A stretch of 64,000 nt of DNA from Anaerosacchariphilus hominis. GTDB taxonomy: Bacteria; Bacillota; Clostridia; Lachnospirales; Lachnospiraceae. Positions within the stretch are counted from its first letter, which is position 1. Every line of letters begins with the position of its first letter. Below the pieces are notes generated by a model. That model had not been told where the DNA came from and searched no databases. It saw only the letters and a list, made by a program, of their open reading frames with translations. The stretch is taken from positions 214,050-278,049 of the forward strand of contig NZ_JACOOR010000006.1 in assembly GCF_014290175.1 (NCBI RefSeq), in the 5' to 3' direction. A program made the position numbers and the translations under genes. Positions 1 through 8,843 of the stretch are shown here, piece after piece.

Positions 1-139
1 GCTTATTCAGCACCGGATCCATACCGAAGGAAAATGCCGGAGCAGTCAGACGCTCGAAACCGGAGGAAACCTCTGCACAGAGATAATATTTCGCCCAGCC
101 TTTGATGATATCTTTCTTTGATACTAATTTATCTGCCAT
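1..139 (-). CDS. PTS mannose-family IID component (partial)
   Basis: Membrane subunit IID of a mannose/sorbose-family phosphotransferase system, which forms the sugar channel together with IIC. Only the first 46 codons lie in the window; the gene runs off the left edge. The start is the ATG at 137-139, two bases after the IIC stop, with AGGAGG about 9 bases upstream inside the end of the IIC gene, so IIC and IID are probably translationally coupled. The N-terminus MADKLVSKKDIIKGW fits the usual hydrophilic start of IID proteins. It is the last visible gene of the IIA-IIB-IIC-IID series. The substrate cannot be read from this piece. Confidence 0.85.
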   Translation of the reverse strand, partial: MADKLVSKKDIIKGWAKYYLCAEVSSGFERLTAPAFSFGMDPVLNK

Positions 140-141
140 TG

Positions 142-924
142 TTAAAACCCTCCTTCTTCGTCATCGTCAAATCCAAGCGTGCCCTTTTCTTCGTCGGCCT
201 GCATATAGTTGCCCTGGAGAAGCGCGATACAGATTGCGAATACTGCTACGCCGATGGTGTTGATTCCGCTGTATGCCACCAGTGCGAAACCAATGATAAA
301 GAACGGAAGCAGACGCTTTTTGCCGATTACCATAATGGTGACTGCAAAACCCAGTGCTGGAAGCAGGCCGCCTGCCACGCTCAGTCCGTTGGTTGCCCAT
401 GCGGGAATGGCGTTCAGGAAAGCGGTCACCGCATCCACGCCGAATGCCAGCGCCAGAGTAGCCGGAATCACACGAAGCGGAACAGAACAGAATAAGGGGT
501 ACCAGAACTCTGCTCGACGCATTTTCTTGATATTATTTTCCTCTACTGCCTTGTCTGCCAAATGAATGAAGTAGGAATGATAGGTTCTCTTCAGGTTATC
601 CAACAGTACGCCCAGAAGACCAATCGGAACCGCGATGGTTACCGCAATCTCCGGTGACAGATTTGCCTGCAGCGCCAGGGGAATGGCGATACAGGCTGCC
701 AGCGCCTCGTCGGAAGGAAGCGTTCCGCCGGGTGCGATGGCGCCCAGATAAATCATCTGGAGAGACGCGCCGATAATCATGGCGTTGGGAAGATCTCCCA
801 TAATCAGTCCGATGGGAACCGCAAGCACCATCGGCTAACGCAGAAGATGCAGCGTTCCATACCACAGTTTACATTGTCCAATCCAATACAAAATGCCAAA
901 CGTTAATGCTAAGCCTATACTCAT
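142..924 (-). pseudogene. PTS mannose-family IIC component, interrupted by an in-frame TAG
   Basis: IIC is the membrane sugar-translocating subunit of a mannose-family PTS. The natural start is the ATG at 922-924, with AGAAGGAG about 8 bases upstream, giving 260 codons, a normal IIC length. Codon 30 (835-837) is TAG; the frame is open on both sides. The upstream part reads MSIGLALTFGILYWIG and the downstream part resumes with PMVLAVPIGLIMGDL, the conserved start of the IIC core. A single CAG to TAG change would explain it. An internal ATG (829-831) directly after the stop has no clear ribosome binding site, and using it would lose the first membrane helix. Neighbours IIA, IIB and IID look intact. 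It is either a recent nonsense mutation, a strain polymorphism or a sequence error. Confidence 0.85.
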
Positions 925-946
925 AACCCTTTCTCCTTCTTAATGT

Positions 947-1450
947 TTACTCCTTGGTGTGCTCACGCACCATTTTCACCGCGTCGTCCAGTGTAATCAC
1001 CGCATCCCGCGGGGTCATCTGCAGTGTGATCTCCACTCCCTTGCCCTGCATGTCCAGAAGCTTTTCCACTTCTTCCTCATTCAGGGACAGCTCCTTAGAA
1101 ATCATCACCTTATCCGTGCCGTTCCCCAGGCCTCCCAGCTGAAGCTTTTCCAGCGGAAATCCCAGATCGTACGCTCTCTTGACACTCTCCACAGATTTGA
1201 AAAGAATCAGCATCTTTTCATTTCCGAACACGCCCTTCTGGAACGCCGCCACCGCCTTCTCCACGGAACGGATGGCCACCTTTACGCCCTGGGGCTTCGC
1301 CATCAGGAATACCTGGGCTAAAAATTTGTCTGCTGCCAGCTGATCGTCCACGATCAGAATCGCGTCCGCTGACACCTGCTTCAGCCAGGCGGTTACCACC
1401 TGTCCGTGCATCAGTCTGAAATCCACTCTCACCAATCTGATATCCGGCAT
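947..1450 (-). CDS. PTS mannose-family IIB component
   Basis: Cytoplasmic IIB domain that takes phosphate from IIA and passes it to the sugar carried by IIC/IID. The N-terminal motif RVDFRLMHGQV carries the expected phospho-acceptor His15; the usual family form is RIDxRLIHGQV. Length 167 aa, normal for a free-standing IIB. The ATG at 1448-1450 is chosen over an upstream in-frame start because GGAGGAGGTG lies about 6 bases before it and the protein then begins at the conserved strand. It starts one base after the IIA stop, so the two are coupled. The exact sugar (mannose, sorbose, N-acetylgalactosamine and others use this family) is not determinable from the sequence. Confidence 0.9.
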   Translation of the reverse strand: MPDIRLVRVDFRLMHGQVVTAWLKQVSADAILIVDDQLAADKFLAQVFLMAKPQGVKVAIRSVEKAVAAFQKGVFGNEKMLILFKSVESVKRAYDLGFPLEKLQLGGLGNGTDKVMISKELSLNEEEVEKLLDMQGKGVEITLQMTPRDAVITLDDAVKMVREHTKE

Positions 1451-1451
1451 C

Positions 1452-1877
1452 TTATTCACCTCCTCCCCACACATCGTCTTCTGTTTCTTCTATTTCTTCC
1501 GCCGGTTCGAGAATTCCTTCCCGAGCCGTACTCAGAATCGCATCTGCCAGCTGCGCTGTATCGCCGCTGTCCTCTCTTGCTCCCGCCAGCTCCAGCAGCA
1601 TGGGCAGGTTCATACCGCAGACCACCTTCAGTTCATATCGCTGTCTGAGCATCAGAGCCACGTTGCAGGGGGTTCCGCCGTAAAGGTCGGTCAGGACAAT
1701 GGCCTTTCCACCTGCCCGGGTCACAGCTGCCTCCGCCTGCGCCAGATATTCCTCGATGCCCATGCCCGGCATCAGGGACACTGCCTCTGTCCGTTCCAGC
1801 TTTCCGACAATCATTTCCGCACTGGCAATCAGTTCTTTTCCAAACTGTCCATGATTCATGATAATCACCGGTATCAT
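1452..1877 (-). CDS. PTS mannose-family IIA component
   Basis: First gene of the PTS operon. IIA proteins of this family are phosphorylated by HPr on a conserved N-terminal histidine, here His9 in the segment VIIMNHGQFG, and pass the phosphate to IIB. A second family hallmark, LTDLYGGTPCN, follows near residue 70. Length 141 aa with an acidic C-terminal tail (EPAEEIEETEDD). The ATG at 1875-1877 places the conserved beta strand at the N-terminus; GTG or TTG codons 25-40 bases upstream are possible but would add a non-conserved leader. AAGGAG lies about 13 bases upstream, slightly long. A promoter overlapping an inverted repeat lies upstream, opposite the DeoR gene. Confidence 0.88.
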   Translation of the reverse strand: MIPVIIMNHGQFGKELIASAEMIVGKLERTEAVSLMPGMGIEEYLAQAEAAVTRAGGKAIVLTDLYGGTPCNVALMLRQRYELKVVCGMNLPMLLELAGAREDSGDTAQLADAILSTAREGILEPAEEIEETEDDVWGGGE

Positions 1878-1944
1878 GTTCTCTTTTATGCTCCTTTCCA
1901 CATTTTTCTCCCTCAAGTTGTATTTTTCCTCAACTTGTGACTTT

Positions 1945-1973
1945 ATACTACCTCATAATGTGTAAATTTGCAA
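1945..1973 (-). promoter_or_regulatory. Putative sigma-A promoter of the PTS operon
   Basis: On the minus strand TTGCAA (1968-1973) and TAGTAT (1945-1950) are 17 bases apart, about 60 bases upstream of the IIA start. The -35 box is inside the left arm of the inverted repeat at 1959-2003, so a repressor bound there would block RNA polymerase. Confidence 0.55.
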
Positions 1974-2003
1974 CTATATATTGTATTTTTGCACATTTAC
2001 ACA
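1959..2003. promoter_or_regulatory. Putative DeoR-family operator (inverted repeat)
   Basis: TGTGTAAATTTGCAA (1959-1973) and its near-perfect inverse TTGCACATTTACACA (1989-2003) match at 14 of 15 positions with a 15-base spacer. A third half-site, TGTGTAAATTTCCAA, sits at 2086-2100 just before the -35 box of the regulator gene. The placement over both divergent promoters suggests control of the PTS genes and autoregulation by the adjacent DeoR-type protein. That assignment is inferred from position. Confidence 0.6.
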
Positions 2004-2107
2004 ATTCTATCCCCGTTCTTTTGTGCATTTTTACTCATTCAGCTTTTCATTTTGGGGATTTGCACTTCCTATTTCCTCGTTACAATGTGTAAATTTCCAA
2101 TTTCTAT

Positions 2108-2136
2108 TTGACATCCGCCTCAAATTCAAATAAACT
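2108..2136 (+). promoter_or_regulatory. Putative sigma-A promoter of the DeoR-family gene
   Basis: A perfect -35 TTGACA (2108-2113) is 17 bases from TAAACT (2131-2136). The half-operator at 2086-2100 touches the upstream edge. The start codon is 38 bases downstream of the -10 box. Confidence 0.7.
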
Positions 2137-2174
2137 ATAGGTAAGTATGACGATACATCAGAAAGAGAGATTCC

Positions 2175-3038
2175 ATGAAGAAATTAACTGCCACAGAACG
2201 GCAAATGCAGATTCTGCAGCTACTGAATAAAAACGGAGCCATGAAGACTCTGGATCTGGCCAATTACTTCCATGTATCCCGGGAAACCATGCGGCGGGAT
2301 CTGATGACCCTGACGGAACAGGGTCTCATTGACAAATGGTTTGGCGGCGTCATCTGTTCCGACCATCTGAGCCAGCACCCCTTCCTCTACGAGGATATGA
2401 AGACCTGGTTCCAGAACAGCCTCAAGGATTCCCCTGCTTCCTCCAAAAAGGAACTGGCTGTCCCTGCTGCTTCCGCTAAAACGGAGGAGAACGACAGTTC
2501 TTCCCTGAAGACGCAGATCGCCCGGAAGGCCCTGTCCCTTATTTCCCCCGGATCCACCATTTTCCTGGACAACGGGGAAATTTCCCTGTGTCTGGCGAAG
2601 CTGCTCTCCAGGCTCTCCGGATACACGATTATTACCGCTTCTATTCCGGTGGTAAATATCTGTATGGCTACCCAGAACCGGGTCATCATCTGCGGAGGCG
2701 TCGTGGCGCCCCAGGTACAGGCCTCTGCCGGAACCTCCGCCGCAGACTTTTTAAATCAGCTGAATATGGACGCGGCTGTCTTTGAAAGCGAAGGCTTCCA
2801 GGCCGGCAGCGGCCCCACCAGCAGTGACCTGGACTACAGCCAGGTCCAGAAGGCCGCCCTGCGGAACGCAAGACTGCGGATCGTCCTGGCTGAAAGCAGC
2901 AAGGCAGGCTACTCTTCCCTGACCCAGTTTGCCTCCTGGCAGGACATCGACTGTCTGGTCACAGACTCCTGCCTGGATCCTGCTTTCCGGAACAAATACG
3001 CAGACTCCATGCACATTGTTTTTGCAGATCCCCTTTAA
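2175..3038 (+). CDS. DeoR-family transcriptional regulator
   Basis: Cytoplasmic DNA-binding regulator, presumably of the divergent PTS operon. Residues about 5-57 form a DeoR winged helix-turn-helix, with the recognition segment DLANYFHVSRETMRRDL. The C-terminal DeoRC-type sensor domain (about residues 110-270) normally binds a sugar phosphate. Between them lies a low-complexity stretch rich in Ser, Lys and Ala (about residues 78-107) that makes the protein longer (287 aa) than the usual 250-260 aa. AAAGAGAGA precedes the ATG. It is followed directly by a strong terminator. The effector is unknown; the phosphorylated product of the neighbouring PTS is the obvious candidate. Confidence 0.88.
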   Translation: MKKLTATERQMQILQLLNKNGAMKTLDLANYFHVSRETMRRDLMTLTEQGLIDKWFGGVICSDHLSQHPFLYEDMKTWFQNSLKDSPASSKKELAVPAASAKTEENDSSSLKTQIARKALSLISPGSTIFLDNGEISLCLAKLLSRLSGYTIITASIPVVNICMATQNRVIICGGVVAPQVQASAGTSAADFLNQLNMDAAVFESEGFQAGSGPTSSDLDYSQVQKAALRNARLRIVLAESSKAGYSSLTQFASWQDIDCLVTDSCLDPAFRNKYADSMHIVFADPL

Positions 3039-3051
3039 GATTTCTATTTCC

Positions 3052-3093
3052 AAAAAGGAGCGTGAAAATCGCCTGATTTTCACGCTCCTTTTT
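3052..3093. terminator. Bidirectional rho-independent terminator
   Basis: A 19-base perfect stem (3052-3070 with 3075-3093) and a four-base loop end in T runs on both strands. It separates the DeoR gene from the convergent spore protein gene, whose TAA (3092-3094) overlaps the stem. Confidence 0.9.
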
Positions 3094-3301
3094 ATACCTC
3101 GCTGTCCCTTCGCTCCTGCTCCTGGATTTCTTTTTTCTTTTTCGTCATAAGCCCGCCGATTCGGCCGGTCTCCTTGGCGGACAGGGACTTCCAGCCATCC
3201 TCCAGGACCTTATCGAGGAGCCCCAGCTCCCCGGCGATCTCATATTTCAGCTGTTCCTCCGGCTCCAGATGGTTCAGATCCGGCTTTTTCTTTTTTGACA
3301 T
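3092..3301 (-). CDS. Small acid-soluble spore protein, alpha/beta type (clostridial variant)
   Basis: A 69-aa basic protein with two pieces typical of alpha/beta SASPs: LKYEIAGELGL (about residues 18-28) and the DNA-binding GRIGG motif (SLSAKETGRIGGLMTKKKK, about residues 39-57). These proteins coat and protect spore DNA and are made late in the forespore. The Lys-rich ends and the DKVLEDGWKSL linker fit the variant seen in clostridial genomes rather than the Bacillus SspA type. The start ATG (3299-3301) follows GAAAGGGG by about 12 bases, and that ribosome binding site lies inside a long stem-loop (3307-3372). It is direct evidence that the organism forms spores. Confidence 0.82.
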   Translation of the reverse strand: MSKKKKPDLNHLEPEEQLKYEIAGELGLLDKVLEDGWKSLSAKETGRIGGLMTKKKKEIQEQERRDSEV

Positions 3302-3306
3302 AAAAA

Positions 3307-3372
3307 GACCATACCCCTTTCATAACTGTTCAGTACCTGACCAGTTATCTTATTTTTAAAAGGAGTATGGCC
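3307..3372 (-). promoter_or_regulatory. Long stem-loop: secA terminator overlapping the SASP ribosome binding site
   Basis: On the minus strand, positions 3359-3372 pair fully (two G-U) with 3307-3320, and an inner hairpin (3322-3333 with 3337-3348, one mismatch) fills the loop. TTTTT follows directly (3302-3306) and then the SASP start codon. It has terminator form for secA, yet its 3' arm holds the SASP ribosome binding site GGGG. Either role, or both, is possible. Confidence 0.65.
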
Positions 3373-3406
3373 ATTTTCTCATGCCTTATTCGCTTTTTAT
3401 ACGCTT

Positions 3407-5980
3407 TTACATTCCTTTTCTTCCGCAGCACTGCTTATACTTCTTGCCGCTTCCGCAGGGGCAGGGATCATTGGGATATACCTTGGCTGCCTCGCGCTTC
3501 TTGGGCGCTGCGGCCAGGGTGGTGTCCTTATTGGTTCCCGTTACCTTGGCTACCTGCTCACGCTCGGCCTTCTCTTCCACGCGGACGTGAAGCAGAATCC
3601 GGACAGTCTCCTCCTGGATGCTGGCTGTCATGGCGGAGAACATCTCGTAGCCGCTGAGCTTGTACTCTACCAGCGGATCCCGCTGGGCGAAGGCCTGCAG
3701 GCCGATGCCCTGACGGAGCTGCTCCATATCGTCGATGTGATCCATCCACTTGCGGTCGATGACTTTCAGAAGGAATACACGCTCAAGCTCTCTGAGCATC
3801 TCCGGATTCGGGAACTCTGCCTCCTTCAGCTCGTAGAGCTTCACTGCTTCTTCCTTCAGCATGTGCTTCAGCTCTGCCTTATTCTTCTTATCGGCAATGC
3901 GCTCCGGCGTAATAGTCTGCAGCGGAATGGTGCGAAGCAGGGACTCGTTCAATCCCAGAAGATCCCACTCAGACTTATCCTGGTCGTCGCCAATCAGGCT
4001 GTCGATGACATTCTCTACCGTATCGGTGAGCATCTTGTAGATGGCGTCGCGCATGCTTTCGCCGTTCAGTACCCGGCGGCGCTCCGCGTAGATGATCTCA
4101 CGCTGCTCGTTCATGACCTGGTCATACTCCAGCAGGTTCTTACGGATACCGAAGTTGTTGCTCTCTATCTTCTTCTGAGCCTTTTCGATGGCATCGGAAA
4201 GCATCTTATGCTCGATCTGTTCATTCTCCGGCACACCCAGGGCGTTAAACACGCTCATCAGACGCTCAGAACCGAAAAGGCGCATCAGATCGTCCTCCAG
4301 AGAGATGTAGAATCGGGATTCTCCCGGGTCTCCCTGACGGCCGGAACGTCCGCGTAACTGATTGTCGATACGGCGGGACTCATGGCGCTCGGTACCGATG
4401 ATCTTCAGTCCTCCCGCCGCCTTGGCGTCATCGTCCAGCTTGATATCGGTACCACGGCCTGCCATATTGGTAGCGATGGTAACCGCACCGTGCTGTCCGG
4501 CCAGGGCTACGATCTCCGCCTCGCGCTCATGGAACTTGGCGTTCAGGACTTCATGCTGGATACCCTTCTTGCGGAGCAGTCCGCTCAGGTACTCGGAGGT
4601 CTCGATGGTAATGGTACCCACCAGAACCGGCTGTCCCTTGGCATGGGCCCGCTCGATCTCCTCTACCACTGCATGGAACTTCTCTTTCTTGGTCTTGTAA
4701 ACGGCATCGTCCAGATCCTTACGAATCACCGGACGGTTGGTGGGGATCTCGATAACGTCCATGCCGTAGATCTCCCGGAACTCTTTTTCCTCGGTCAGCG
4801 CCGTACCGGTCATACCGGCTTTCTTGTCATATTTGTTAAAGAAGTTCTGGAAGGTGATATTTGCCAGAGTCTTGCTCTCTCTCTTGACCTTCACATGCTC
4901 CTTTGCCTCAATGGCCTGATGAAGTCCGTCGGAATAACGGCGGCCCGGCATGATACGTCCGGTAAATTCATCGACGATCAGGACCTGATCATCCTTTACC
5001 ACATAATCCTGGTCGCGGAACATCAGATAGTTGGCTCTCAGGGCCAGAATCATATTATGCTGGATCTCCAGATTCTCCGGATCCGCCAGATTCTCGATGT
5101 GGAAATAATCCTCTACCCGCTTCACGCCATCGGCGGTCAGGTTCACGATCTTGTCTTTTTCATTGACGATAAACTCGCCGGTCTCCTCGATCTCCTCGCC
5201 CATGATAGCGTTCATTTTGCTGAATTCGCCGCTGGCCTCTCCGCGCTTCATGGTCTTCGCCAGGGCGTCGCAGATCTCGTAGAGCTTCGTGGACTTGCCG
5301 CTCTGTCCGGAGATAATCAGCGGGGTACGGGCCTCGTCGATGAGGATGGAGTCGATCTCATCAATGATGGCGTAATGCAGGTCTCTCTGTACCAGCTGTT
5401 CTTTATAGATGACCATGTTGTCACGCAGGTAGTCGAAACCAAGCTCGTTATTGGTCACATAGGTAATATCGCAGTTGTATGCGGCGCGGCGCTCGTCGCC
5501 GGTGCTGCTGTTCAGTACCACGCCCACGGTCAGGCCCAGGGCCTCATGGACCTTGCCCATCCACTCGGCGTCACGGTGCGCCAGATAGTCGTTGACCGTC
5601 ACGATATGGACGCCCTTGCCTTCCAGTGCGTTCAGGTATGCGGGAAGGGTAGACACCAGGGTCTTACCTTCACCGGTCTTCATCTCGGCGATACGTCCCT
5701 GATGGAGGATAATACCACCGATGAGCTGTACCCGGTAATGTTCCATGCCAAGCACACGCTTCGCTGCCTCGCGGACTGCCGCAAAGGCCTCTACCAGCAA
5801 ATCATCCAGAGTCTCTCCATTTGCCAGACGCTGTCTGAATTCTTTCGTTTTTCCCTTCAGTTCTTCATCGGAAAGCTTCTGCATCTCAGGACGCAGGGCC
5901 TCGATCTTGTCCACCAGCGGATAGATCAGCTTCAGCTCCCGTTCACTGTGAGTACCAAACATTTTTGTAAATAAATTCAT
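3407..5980 (-). CDS. secA: Preprotein translocase ATPase SecA
   Basis: Motor ATPase that drives secretory proteins through SecYEG. At 857 aa it is of normal length. The N-terminus [17 protein letters not shown] is typical; Walker A is [11 protein letters not shown] (about residue 100), the DEAD-like Walker B is IIDEIDSI (about residue 208), helicase motif [13 protein letters not shown] is near residue 540, and the C-terminal zinc-binding SecB-type tail [14 protein letters not shown] is intact. The ATG at 5978-5980 has GGAG about 9 bases upstream. It is transcribed alone from a promoter at 6033-6061 and ends in the structured region before the spore protein gene. Confidence 0.98.
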   Translation of the reverse strand: MNLFTKMFGTHSERELKLIYPLVDKIEALRPEMQKLSDEELKGKTKEFRQRLANGETLDDLLVEAFAAVREAAKRVLGMEHYRVQLIGGIILHQGRIAEMKTGEGKTLVSTLPAYLNALEGKGVHIVTVNDYLAHRDAEWMGKVHEALGLTVGVVLNSSTGDERRAAYNCDITYVTNNELGFDYLRDNMVIYKEQLVQRDLHYAIIDEIDSILIDEARTPLIISGQSGKSTKLYEICDALAKTMKRGEASGEFSKMNAIMGEEIEETGEFIVNEKDKIVNLTADGVKRVEDYFHIENLADPENLEIQHNMILALRANYLMFRDQDYVVKDDQVLIVDEFTGRIMPGRRYSDGLHQAIEAKEHVKVKRESKTLANITFQNFFNKYDKKAGMTGTALTEEKEFREIYGMDVIEIPTNRPVIRKDLDDAVYKTKKEKFHAVVEEIERAHAKGQPVLVGTITIETSEYLSGLLRKKGIQHEVLNAKFHEREAEIVALAGQHGAVTIATNMAGRGTDIKLDDDAKAAGGLKIIGTERHESRRIDNQLRGRSGRQGDPGESRFYISLEDDLMRLFGSERLMSVFNALGVPENEQIEHKMLSDAIEKAQKKIESNNFGIRKNLLEYDQVMNEQREIIYAERRRVLNGESMRDAIYKMLTDTVENVIDSLIGDDQDKSEWDLLGLNESLLRTIPLQTITPERIADKKNKAELKHMLKEEAVKLYELKEAEFPNPEMLRELERVFLLKVIDRKWMDHIDDMEQLRQGIGLQAFAQRDPLVEYKLSGYEMFSAMTASIQEETVRILLHVRVEEKAEREQVAKVTGTNKDTTLAAAPKKREAAKVYPNDPCPCGSGKKYKQCCGRKGM

Positions 5981-6032
5981 CTGCTAACTCCAATCTTAAG
6001 TTTCTGATATTTCAGACAATACTCTGTTTAAC

Positions 6033-6061
6033 ATTTTAACACTACACGGGCGATTATTCAA
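6033..6061 (-). promoter_or_regulatory. Putative sigma-A promoter of secA
   Basis: Minus-strand TTGAAT (6056-6061) and TAAAAT (6033-6038) with a 17-base spacer, about 50 bases upstream of the secA start and just after the thiC terminator. Confidence 0.65.
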
Positions 6062-6072
6062 GGAAAGATTGT

Positions 6073-6098
6073 AAAAGAGCGCCCGTTTCAGGGCGCTC
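6073..6098 (-). terminator. Rho-independent terminator of the thiamine operon
   Basis: GAGCGCCC (6091-6098 on the minus strand) pairs with GGGCGCTC (6077-6084) around a six-base loop and is followed by TTTT. It starts about 10 bases past the thiC stop. Confidence 0.88.
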
Positions 6099-6107
6099 CG
6101 CTCTTAT

Positions 6108-7418
6108 TTACAGAATGTCAATATGCTCTCCTGCCAGAGCCTTATTCATGCTGCGCACCGCGCAGAATTTGCCGCACATGCTGCAGGTATCGCTGTGGTC
6201 ATCCTCCGGAAGTCTGTCATCCCGGATGGCCTTTGCAGTCTCCGGATCCAGGGCGCAGGCAAACTGGGCGTCCCAGTCCAGAACTTTCCGGGCATCCGCC
6301 ATCTTATCATCGATATCGCGGGCCCTTGGAATTCCCTTGGCGATATCCGCCGCATGGGCCGCGATCTTGGACGCGATAATGCCCTGCTTTACATCCTCCA
6401 GGTTGGGCAGCGCCAGGTGCTCCGCCGGCGTCACATAACACAGGAAAGCGGCTCCGTTCATGGCCGCCACGGCTCCGCCGATGGCTGCTGTGATGTGATC
6501 GTAGCCCGGCGCGATATCCGTCACCAGCGGTCCCAGTACATAGAAGGGCGCGCCCATACAGAGCGTCTTCTGCACTTCCATATTGGCCGCAATCTGGTCA
6601 AGCGGCACATGCCCCGGGCCCTCTACCATGACCTGTACATTATGAGCCCAGGCCCGCTTGGTCAGCTCGCCCAGACGCACCAGCTCCTCGATCTGGCATA
6701 CGTCCGTGGCGTCCGCCAGGCATCCCGGTCTGCAGGCGTCTCCCAATGAAATCGTCACATCATATTCCTCACAGATATCCAGGATTTCATCAAAATACTC
6801 GTAAAACGGATTTTCTTCCCCGGTCATACTCATCCAGGCAAATACCAGACTGCCGCCCCGGCTTACAATATTCATCTTTCTCTTATGCTTTTTGATCTGC
6901 TCGATGGTCTTCCGGGTAATGCCGCAATGCAGGGTCACGAAATCCACGCCGTCCTGAGCGTGAAGCCGGATCACATCCAGAAAGTCCTTCGCGGTCAGCG
7001 TATCCAGATCCCGCTGATAGTGAATCACACTGTCGTACACCGGCACGGTTCCAATCATAACCGGACATTCCTTTACCAGCTTCTGCCGGAAGGGCTGGGT
7101 ATTGCCGTGGCTGGACAGATCCATGATGGATTCCGCTCCCATCCTAACGGCGCTCATCACCTTTTCCATCTCCACGTCATAATTTTTCACATCTCTGGAC
7201 ACCCCCAGATTGACGTTAATCTTAGTGCGCAGCATGCTGCCCACGCCCTCCGCGTCCAGGCAGGTGTGGTTCTTGTTGGCGCAGATGGCCACCTTTCCCT
7301 CCGCAACCAGCTTTCTTAAATCTTCCTCCTGCATGTGCTCCTTTGCCGCTACAGTCTTCATCTGCGGGGTAATGATTCCTTTCCGTGCCGCATCCATCTG
7401 TGTTGTGTAGTTTTCCAT
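6108..7418 (-). CDS. thiC: Phosphomethylpyrimidine synthase ThiC
   Basis: Radical SAM enzyme that turns aminoimidazole ribotide into the hydroxymethylpyrimidine phosphate half of thiamine. The C-terminal cluster-binding motif CSMCGKFC (CxxCx4C type spacing) is present, as are [19 protein letters not shown] and [16 protein letters not shown]. Length 436 aa, the short form usual in Firmicutes. The ATG at 7416-7418 is chosen because AGGAG lies 7 bases upstream and the protein then starts [14 protein letters not shown]. Third gene after thiW and thiM under one TPP riboswitch; the gap from thiM is 40 bases. No thiE or thiD is nearby, so the remaining steps must be encoded elsewhere. Confidence 0.97.
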   Translation of the reverse strand: MENYTTQMDAARKGIITPQMKTVAAKEHMQEEDLRKLVAEGKVAICANKNHTCLDAEGVGSMLRTKINVNLGVSRDVKNYDVEMEKVMSAVRMGAESIMDLSSHGNTQPFRQKLVKECPVMIGTVPVYDSVIHYQRDLDTLTAKDFLDVIRLHAQDGVDFVTLHCGITRKTIEQIKKHKRKMNIVSRGGSLVFAWMSMTGEENPFYEYFDEILDICEEYDVTISLGDACRPGCLADATDVCQIEELVRLGELTKRAWAHNVQVMVEGPGHVPLDQIAANMEVQKTLCMGAPFYVLGPLVTDIAPGYDHITAAIGGAVAAMNGAAFLCYVTPAEHLALPNLEDVKQGIIASKIAAHAADIAKGIPRARDIDDKMADARKVLDWDAQFACALDPETAKAIRDDRLPEDDHSDTCSMCGKFCAVRSMNKALAGEHIDIL

Positions 7419-7458
7419 AAGCATCTCCTTTTGTTTTTTTATTATCTTCAGCTTTCGC

Positions 7459-8259
7459 TTACTTTCCTTCTGTGCTTCGGTAAAAATACCGCTCCACCGC
7501 GTCAAACAATCTCATATGGAAGGTTCCGATTCCTCCTGACGTCTTCCGGCTTTCCCTGTCCGCCCACTCCGCGCAGCTTCTCCAGAGTGCGCCCGCCGTC
7601 CGGGCTGCCTCCCAGGGATCCGCCTCTGCTCCGCACAGCAGCGCGCAAAGGGCTGACAGCATACAGCCTCCGCCGGTAATCCGGGACAATCTCGCGTCGC
7701 CGCCGGTCAGGACTTCTGCCCTGCCGCCCTCCGCCACCACATCTCTTGGCCCGCTCACCAGAACCGCACACTGATATGCCTCCGTCAGCTTTCTGGCCAG
7801 ATCTGTCTGTTCTTCCACGCTCTCCGTCACACCGCTCTCCACGCCGCCGGAGGCTCCATTCCAGATATGCAGCAATGCTTTCGCCTCTTCCTGATTGCAG
7901 CGGATCAGTGCCATACGCACGGAATGCGTCAGCTTTTCCAGCTCCCGCAGGCGAAAGGCGCTGGCTCCGGCCCCCACTGGATCCAAAACCACCGGGATTC
8001 CAAGCTCATTGGCCCGTTCTCCGGAAATGACACAGGCCCGCATTTTCTCTGCATCCGGGACTCCGGTGTTCAGAAGCACCGCCTGACAAATAGCCGTAAT
8101 CTCCGCCGCCTCTGCCGGTTCCTGGGCCATAATCGCGCTGCCCCCTGCTGCCAACAGGATATTGGCCACATCCTGCATGGTGACCGGATTGGTCAGGCAA
8201 TGCACCCGCGGGCGGATACGGTTCATCTGCGCTAGTATGTTATCGAAAAGACAGCTCAT
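7459..8259 (-). CDS. thiM: Hydroxyethylthiazole kinase ThiM
   Basis: Salvage kinase that phosphorylates 4-methyl-5-(2-hydroxyethyl)thiazole for thiamine synthesis. The 266-aa protein shows [19 protein letters not shown] near the N-terminus, the core [10 protein letters not shown] (about residue 93) and the nucleotide/anion motif [13 protein letters not shown] (about residue 195) with the conserved cysteine. Its ATG (8257-8259) overlaps the end of thiW by 20 bases, so translation is probably coupled. With thiW as the thiazole uptake component, the pair points to scavenging of thiazole, while thiC supplies the pyrimidine half. Confidence 0.95.
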   Translation of the reverse strand: MSCLFDNILAQMNRIRPRVHCLTNPVTMQDVANILLAAGGSAIMAQEPAEAAEITAICQAVLLNTGVPDAEKMRACVISGERANELGIPVVLDPVGAGASAFRLRELEKLTHSVRMALIRCNQEEAKALLHIWNGASGGVESGVTESVEEQTDLARKLTEAYQCAVLVSGPRDVVAEGGRAEVLTGGDARLSRITGGGCMLSALCALLCGAEADPWEAARTAGALWRSCAEWADRESRKTSGGIGTFHMRLFDAVERYFYRSTEGK

Positions 8260-8752
8260 TTACCACACCGCCCTTTTCCAATACCGTGATCAGGATATAG
8301 GCCAGGATACTTCCCGCCACCGTGGAAATCAGGAACGGAATGATATAAACGAACAGGCCTGCCGGTTCCGCTCCCATCAGGAATTTGGCCACCGGCCAGG
8401 CCGCCAGACCGCCCAGGACACCCGTACCAAAGGCCTCTCCCACACAGGTCAGCTTCAGATTTTTCGTCCCCGCAAAAACAAGTCCGCACACAAGCGCTCC
8501 AACCATGCTGCCCGGGAAGGCCATCAGGCTGCCCAGTCCCAGAAGATTTCTCAGGAGGCTTGCGCAAAAAGCAATTCCCGCGCTCCAGGCCGGCCCCATC
8601 AGGACTGCCGCCAGGATATTGACCATATGCTGCACCGGCGCGCATTTGCTGCCTGCCACCGGAAAACTCAGCATGCTTCCCACTACCGCAAGCGCCGTCA
8701 GGACGCCTGCCATCGCTACTTTTTTCGTCAGATTTCTATTTTTTCTGTCCAT
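8240..8752 (-). CDS. thiW: ThiW-type thiazole ECF transporter S component
   Basis: Small integral membrane protein (170 aa, about five or six hydrophobic segments) of the ThiW family, the substrate-binding component of an energy-coupling-factor transporter thought to import the thiazole precursor. The start is the ATG at 8750-8752, with AAGGAG nine bases upstream, giving MDRKNRNLTKKVAMAGVLTA; earlier in-frame codons run into the riboswitch leader. First gene of thiW-thiM-thiC. Assignment rests on the membrane pattern, the GSKCAPVQHMVN segment and the context; ATPase and T components are expected elsewhere in the genome. Confidence 0.87.
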   Translation of the reverse strand: MDRKNRNLTKKVAMAGVLTALAVVGSMLSFPVAGSKCAPVQHMVNILAAVLMGPAWSAGIAFCASLLRNLLGLGSLMAFPGSMVGALVCGLVFAGTKNLKLTCVGEAFGTGVLGGLAAWPVAKFLMGAEPAGLFVYIIPFLISTVAGSILAYILITVLEKGGVVNELSFR

Positions 8753-8794
8753 ATCCTTCTCCTTTTGGGATTTCTGTTTGAAATCATGCCGCCT

Positions 8795-8838
8795 GGAATT
8801 TCCTATAAAGTAAAAAAGGGAACTCCCGCAGGTGTTCT
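8795..8838. repeat. Fragment of the structured intergenic repeat
   Basis: GGAATTTCCTAT (8795-8806) followed by AAAGTAAAAAAG and a short hairpin GAACTCC-CGCA-GGTGTTC-TCC matches the boundary and first hairpin of the repeats at 21187-21480 and 63792-63953. It lies in the thiW leader between the TPP riboswitch terminator and the thiW start. Confidence 0.5.
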
Positions 8839-8843
8839 CCTCT

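Noticed and set aside
835..837. TAG as a recoded (pyrrolysine or readthrough) codon in the IIC gene
   Set aside because: No pyrrolysine genes or recoding structure are visible, and IIC proteins have no need of a special residue there; a nonsense mutation or sequence error is simpler.
4382..5974. 530-codon open frame opposite secA
   Set aside because: It is the antisense frame of a strongly conserved gene, begins without a ribosome binding site and matches no family; codon bias of secA explains its openness.
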